NCBI GenBank assembly: GCA_002483345.1
Contig: DLHS01000007.1
Coordinates: 124,001 to 188,000, forward strand
Direction: 5' to 3'
Source: Bacteroidetes bacterium UBA7662
Lineage (GTDB): Bacteria > Bacteroidota > Bacteroidia > UBA7662
Length of the DNA: 64,000 nt
Part shown: one piece after another, positions 60,550-64,000 of the stretch
Layout of the letters: each line of letters begins with the position of its first letter
Numbering within the stretch: the stretch's first letter is position 1
Made by a program: the position numbers and the translations under genes
The notes under the pieces: model-generated
Told to the model about the DNA's origin: nothing
Databases searched by the model: none
What the model saw: only the letters and a program-made list of their open reading frames with translations

Positions 60550-61656
60550 TTACTTCAGCAGGGCTTCCAGTTCGTTCTGGCCGGGCAGGGCGGTCGACGG
60601 CCACAAGCCGGCTACGGTACCCTTTTTCAAGACCATCAGACCGGGATTGGAACGCACAATGGTTTTGAGCGTGGTACCATCGGTGATGTAGAAGGGGTAT
60701 TCGCCGGTATGTTTTTGCGCGAAGGCATCGAGCTGATCGGCCGTGGATGCCGTCAATACGGCAGCCTTGTATTGCTGCATATCGGCCCATTTCAGCAAAG
60801 CACTGACTTCTTCCCAGGCCGACTCACGGCTTTTGCTGAGGTCGTAGGCCACAAAAACGATGGCAACCTCGGCCTGCAGGAAATCGTCGGTAAACTCATC
60901 GCCACCGATGGTGGTGATGGTGAAATCGTGGATGGGCGGGGTATAACCTTTTTTGATGAGCACGGTTTTGCGATCCACAAACTCAGCCCCTGCGATATCC
61001 CAGGGCGCCTGGTCGGTGGTGTATTCTTTTACTTCGCCGTTTACCCGGTACATCCAGGTGTCTTTGTACTCATCGAGGGGGGCGCCTTCGGGTATGGCCA
61101 TGCCGGCGGGGATGCTGCTGCCGACTTTATACGCCCGCAAATCCCAGAGGGGCAGGTAATACCAGCTGTATACCATGAAGGCGATGACGGCGAATTTGAA
61201 AACACCGATGATTTTCCAGTCGCTGCGGGTGGGGAAAAGGGGTCTGATCTGTTTCTGGCCTATAAAAAGCCCGATGATCATCACCAGCAGCACAATGTCT
61301 TTGGTGAACGACTGCCAGGGAGTGAGCTTCATAAAATCTCCGAAACAGCCGCAATCGGTCACCACATTGAAGTAGGCCGACCAGAACGTCAGGAAGGTGA
61401 AAAAGATGATCAGCAGCAACAGCAACCACAGCACCAGCTTTTTGCGGGCGCCGATGAGCAGCGAAAAGCCCAGCACCATCTCAAACAGGGTGATGAACAT
61501 GGCGATGAGGGTGGCGTAGGGAATGAATACATCGGTGCCGAAAACCCCGAAATATTCTTCGAGTTTGTAGGCGAAACCAAGCGGATCGTTGGCTTTGATG
61601 AAGCCGGAGAACAGAAACAGTCCGCCGACGAGTATGCGCAGTAGGGTAGTAATCAT
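60550..61656 (-). CDS. BT_3928-like DoxX-domain membrane protein with thioredoxin-like tail
   Basis: This 368-residue protein has an N-terminal DoxX-type four-helix membrane domain (LRILVGGLFLFSGFIKANDPLGFAYKLEEYFGVF, then LIAMFITLFEMVLGFSLLIGARKKLVLWLLLLLIIFFTFLTFWSAYFNVVTDCGCFGDFMKLTPW). Another membrane helix precedes a soluble thioredoxin-like domain without a CxxC (DFTITTIGGDEFTDDFLQAEVAIVFVAYDLSKS). This matches the family called BT_3928 in Bacteroidota. Function is unproven, possibly redox. It overlaps DUF1599 by 4 nt. CGC at about 107-109 lies in the membrane domain. Confidence 0.86.
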   Translation of the reverse strand: MITTLLRILVGGLFLFSGFIKANDPLGFAYKLEEYFGVFGTDVFIPYATLIAMFITLFEMVLGFSLLIGARKKLVLWLLLLLIIFFTFLTFWSAYFNVVTDCGCFGDFMKLTPWQSFTKDIVLLVMIIGLFIGQKQIRPLFPTRSDWKIIGVFKFAVIAFMVYSWYYLPLWDLRAYKVGSSIPAGMAIPEGAPLDEYKDTWMYRVNGEVKEYTTDQAPWDIAGAEFVDRKTVLIKKGYTPPIHDFTITTIGGDEFTDDFLQAEVAIVFVAYDLSKSRESAWEEVSALLKWADMQQYKAAVLTASTADQLDAFAQKHTGEYPFYITDGTTLKTIVRSNPGLMVLKKGTVAGLWPSTALPGQNELEALLK

Positions 61657-62201
61657 GAGATATAACCTGATTTAATGAGGGCGAATACGGAATAATTCAG
61701 AATGTCGCGGTAGTTGGCATCGATGCCTTCGCTCACGAGGGTTTTGCCGGCATTGTCTTCGATCTGTTTGATGCGCAGCAGTTTCATGAGGATGAGGTCG
61801 GTAAACGACGATACCCGCATATCGCGCCAGGCTTCGCCGTAATCGTGGTTTTTGTCGAGCATCAGCGCTTTGGTGTGCTCGGCTTCTTTATCATACAGGG
61901 CGATGGCCTGTTCGGCGGGGAGGCTGGTATCGACGGTGCTGGTGCCCATCTCCAGCTGGATGAGGGCCATGATGCAGTAGTTGATCATGCCTACAAACTC
62001 ACCGTTGAGGTCGTCGGCCACCTTTTGGGTGCCTTTTTCTTCGATGCTGCGGATGCGGCTGGCTTTGATGAAGATCTGGTCGGTGAGCGAGCTGGTGCGG
62101 AGGATGCGCCAGGCGGTACCATAATCGGTGGCTTTTTTCACGAACAACGCCCTGCAGCGGGCAATCACCTGGTCGAACTCGGTAGCGGTTTGGGGATTCA
62201 A
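61653..62201 (-). CDS. DUF1599 domain-containing protein
   Basis: The protein has 182 residues with two copies of the DUF1599 module: CRALFVKKATDYGTAWRILRTSSLTDQIFIKASRIRSIEEKG and HTKALMLDKNHDYGEAWRDMRVSSFTDLILMKLLRIKQIEDNAG. Each carries a [K/H]DYG-AWR-[R/K]-SS-TD signature, and the His/Asp/Glu pattern suggests a nucleotide-pyrophosphohydrolase-like helical fold. TTG 62201 (NPQTATEFDQVIARC) is preferred, as a longer TTG start at 62270 would run into folP. It is coupled by a 4-nt overlap to BT_3928. Biochemical function is unknown. Confidence 0.83.
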   Translation of the reverse strand: MNPQTATEFDQVIARCRALFVKKATDYGTAWRILRTSSLTDQIFIKASRIRSIEEKGTQKVADDLNGEFVGMINYCIMALIQLEMGTSTVDTSLPAEQAIALYDKEAEHTKALMLDKNHDYGEAWRDMRVSSFTDLILMKLLRIKQIEDNAGKTLVSEGIDANYRDILNYSVFALIKSGYIS

Positions 62202-62222
62202 GCGGGAATAGATTAACTTCGG

Positions 62223-63107
62223 GTGGTAAAAACGCCTTTTTTGCAGCTTAAAGATACGGTCTTCGGACAAAAATACACGCTCAACTGTCGCGGCAGGCTG
62301 ATCGATTTGTCGGAACCCCGCCTGATGGGGATACTCAATCTCACGCCCGATTCGTTCTACGACGGCAGCCGCCTGCCTTTAACGGGCGAAAAAGCCCTTT
62401 TGGCCCGTGCCGAAACCATGCTGACGGAAGGCGCTACTTTTTTAGACATCGGCGGATATTCTACCCGCCCCCAGGCCGCCGAGATATCGGCCGCCGAAGA
62501 AACGGAGCGGGTACTGCCCGCCATCCGCAGCCTCCGCCGGCATTTCCCGGAAGCCTTGTTGTCGGTAGATACTTTCCGGGCCGACGTGGCCGATGCCGCC
62601 GCCGATGCCGGCGCCGACCTCATCAACGATGTCTCCGGCGGTACGCTCGACGACCGCATGTTTGAAACCGTGGCCCGGCTGCAACTGCCTTATATCTGCA
62701 TGCACATGCGCGGTACGCCCGCCACCATGCAGTCGCTCACGCAGTACGACGATCTGGTGACCGATATCTACCGGGAACTGGTAGAAAAAGCGGTTGCGCT
62801 GAACCAACTGGGGGTGAAAGATGTGATACTCGATCCCGGTTTCGGCTTCGCCAAAACCATCGACCAGAATTTTAAACTTTTGCGGGAATTGCAGCAACTT
62901 ACCCTCGCCGGATACCCGCTTCTGGTAGGTTTATCGCGGAAATCGATGGTGTACAAAACCCTCGGCACCACTGCAGCGGAGGCTTTGAACGGCACCACGG
63001 TCCTGCATGCCTGGGCTTTGGAGCGCGGAGCGCGTATCTTGCGGGTGCACGATGTACAACCGGCCCTGGAGGCCATTCAACTTTGGAAACGTTTTGAAAC
63101 TGTTTGA
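62223..63107 (+). CDS. folP: Dihydropteroate synthase
   Basis: FolP joins p-aminobenzoate to dihydropterin pyrophosphate in folate synthesis and is the sulfonamide target. MGILNLTPDSFYDGSR is the pterin/metal site, FLDIGGYSTRPQA the PABA loop, LISVDTF-like LLSVDTFRADVADAAADAGADLINDVSGG the next strand, then CMHMRG, ILDPGFGFAKTIDQNFKLLREL and GLSRKSMV. No ATG precedes MGILNLT, so the start is GTG 62223 or TTG 62241. The gene is divergent from DUF1599 with only about 20-40 bp between. cdaA overlaps its 3' end by 14 nt. Confidence 0.92.
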   Translation: MVKTPFLQLKDTVFGQKYTLNCRGRLIDLSEPRLMGILNLTPDSFYDGSRLPLTGEKALLARAETMLTEGATFLDIGGYSTRPQAAEISAAEETERVLPAIRSLRRHFPEALLSVDTFRADVADAAADAGADLINDVSGGTLDDRMFETVARLQLPYICMHMRGTPATMQSLTQYDDLVTDIYRELVEKAVALNQLGVKDVILDPGFGFAKTIDQNFKLLRELQQLTLAGYPLLVGLSRKSMVYKTLGTTAAEALNGTTVLHAWALERGARILRVHDVQPALEAIQLWKRFETV

Positions 63108-63909
63108 CCTCGGATTTTTAACCCTCGAGCTGCGCGACCTCATCGATATTTCGCTGGTGGCTTTTCTGCTGTACCGCATCTACAAGCTGGTGAAAGGCAG
63201 CCTGGCCGTGAACATCCTGCTGGGCCTGATCTCCGTCTACCTCATGTGGCTGGTGGTGGATGCCCTCGAACTCCGGCTGCTCAGCAAAATCCTGGGGCAG
63301 TTCATCGGGGTGGGGGTGATTACCCTCATCATCCTGTTTCAGCCCGAAATACGCCGGTTTTTGCTGATGATCGGCAAAAATACCGCCTTCAGCAACAAAG
63401 GATGGATACGCCGTTTTTTCCTCAAAGGAGTCGCTAAAGATGCCGAAGATGTGGGCTACATCCGCGAATCGCTCGAAGCCGCCGAAGCCCTGGCCGCGCA
63501 GATGACCGGCGCGCTGATCGTCTTCGCCCGCACCTCCGAACTCCAGTTTTTCGCCAACAGCGGCACCCCCATCGACGCCCACGTATCGGCCCGGCTGCTG
63601 GAAAGCATCTTCCAGAAAAGCAGTCCCCTGCACGACGGCGCCGTGATCATCGCCAGCAAGCGGGTGAAAGCCGCCAGCTGCGTGCTGCCCGTCTCCGAAA
63701 ACCAGGACCTGCCCGAAGAACTCGGCCTCCGCCACCGTTCCGGCATCGGTATTTCAGAGCATAGCGACGCCATCGTGCTCATCGTCTCCGAAGAAACCGG
63801 CTCCATCTCCCTCGCCACCAACGGCCACCTCGAACAAAACCTCACCCGCGACAAAATCTACCGCAAACTGCTCCGCGCGCTCCAGGAAAACCCGGATGCT
63901 AAAGCGTAG
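63094..63909 (+). CDS. cdaA: CdaA-type diadenylate cyclase
   Basis: This membrane enzyme makes the second messenger cyclic di-AMP from ATP. It has 271 residues. Three N-terminal helices (LIDISLVAFLLYRIYKLV, LAVNILLGLISVYLMWLVVDAL, FIGVGVITLIILFQPEIRRFLLMIG) precede the DAC domain, which has the DGA motif in SSPLHDGAVIIAS and the RHR motif in LGLRHRSGIGISEHSDAIVLIVSEETGSIS. The start is taken as TTG 63094 (KLFDLGFLTLEL), overlapping folP by 14 nt; no ATG lies near. The folP-cdaA pair recurs in Bacteroidota. Repeat copy C follows the stop by 4 nt. Confidence 0.92.
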   Translation: MKLFDLGFLTLELRDLIDISLVAFLLYRIYKLVKGSLAVNILLGLISVYLMWLVVDALELRLLSKILGQFIGVGVITLIILFQPEIRRFLLMIGKNTAFSNKGWIRRFFLKGVAKDAEDVGYIRESLEAAEALAAQMTGALIVFARTSELQFFANSGTPIDAHVSARLLESIFQKSSPLHDGAVIIASKRVKAASCVLPVSENQDLPEELGLRHRSGIGISEHSDAIVLIVSEETGSISLATNGHLEQNLTRDKIYRKLLRALQENPDAKA

Positions 63910-63913
63910 CTTT

Positions 63914-64000
63914 CAGACATCGAGAGGGCGAGAGGCGAGAGTGCGAGACTTTTTTGGGTGCCAGTCTTTCTCGATACGGTTTGCCTTGCTCATTTTTTAC
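63914..64000. repeat. Dispersed inverted-repeat element, copy C (cut by window end)
   Basis: The left arm (63914-63957) begins CAGACATCGAGAGGGCGAG and ends GCGAGACTTTTTTGG, closely matching the left arms at 13219 and 20088. It starts 4 nt after the cdaA stop. The interior (63958 onward) does not clearly match the other copies, and the right arm would lie beyond base 64000. Confidence 0.72.

Noticed and set aside
60709..61644. 311-codon plus-strand frame opposite the BT_3928-like gene
   Set aside because: Its Gln/Glu/His-rich translation is the mirror of membrane codons; the minus-strand frame has a DoxX domain and operon overlaps.
13219..64000. Insertion sequence explanation for the inverted repeats
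   Set aside because: The elements are under 170 bp, encode no transposase, and no target duplication could be recognised by eye; a mobile origin is possible but not shown.

Overview
This window is chromosomal DNA from a member of the Bacteroidota. The case rests on a type IX secretion/gliding locus (porV, porU, a PorP/SprF protein, gldJ), a secreted protein with a C-terminal T9SS-type sorting domain, a SusC-like TonB-dependent receptor, BT_3928-type and DUF4837/DUF1599 proteins, and promoter -7 octamers of the Bacteroidota type (TAnnTTTG). A free-living Saprospiria- or Chitinophagia-like organism is plausible, but rank below phylum is a guess. Coding density is high. There are no insertion sequences, no phage and no CRISPR array. 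Many genes start with TTG or GTG.

Layout: 1-8.2 kb holds housekeeping genes: fabF (5' end cut off by the window), rnc, thiL, recJ, lptB, a GH3-family enzyme and a long-chain polyprenyl diphosphate synthase. At 8.3-10.5 kb lies a TonB/Tol-type energiser operon (exbB, a small membrane protein, two exbD), followed by tRNA-Ser(GGA). At 10.8-15.1 kb come asparaginase, TatD, a polysaccharide deacetylase, a zinc peptidase and MoxR. At 15.1-19.3 kb are three consecutive SurA/parvulin-type periplasmic foldase genes. At 19.4-22.1 kb are comF and an ECF sigma/anti-sigma/lipoprotein operon divergent from a small membrane protein gene. At 22.2-30 kb are NDH-2, DUF3108, purD, DUF4837, an MltD-like lytic transglycosylase, gatA and tatA. 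At 30.1-32 kb two overlapping membrane genes resemble alkylglycerol monooxygenase and lysoplasmalogenase. At 32-49 kb lie a large TolB/BamA-like outer-membrane protein, the T9SS genes, a T9SS cargo, murF and an arginase-like protein lacking metal ligands. At 49-56 kb are a TonB receptor, a surface lipoprotein, small lipoproteins, a membrane-tethered LuxR regulator and an AraC regulator. At 57-64 kb, where G+C is visibly higher, are a glycosyltransferase, an LpxH-like phosphatase, shikimate kinase, an ABC permease, BT_3928, DUF1599, folP and a CdaA-type diadenylate cyclase.

Regulatory structure is the main novelty. (1) The ECF sigma gene and its divergent neighbour each carry TGTAACC-N16-CGTC, with identical spacing, which suggests an autoregulated ECF circuit. 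(2) The TonB receptor and the following lipoprotein gene each carry TTAA half-sites in an 11-bp phase that resemble Pho boxes. Both sit exactly 8 bp before a -10-like octamer. (3) A dispersed inverted-repeat element with GCGAGAG-rich arms occurs at about 13.2, 20.1 and 63.9 kb, each time just after a stop codon. It contains an internal hairpin with a compensatory base-pair change between two copies. (4) About 330 bp between gldJ and the T9SS cargo gene is unexplained. All functional calls come from reading motifs; no database search was run.
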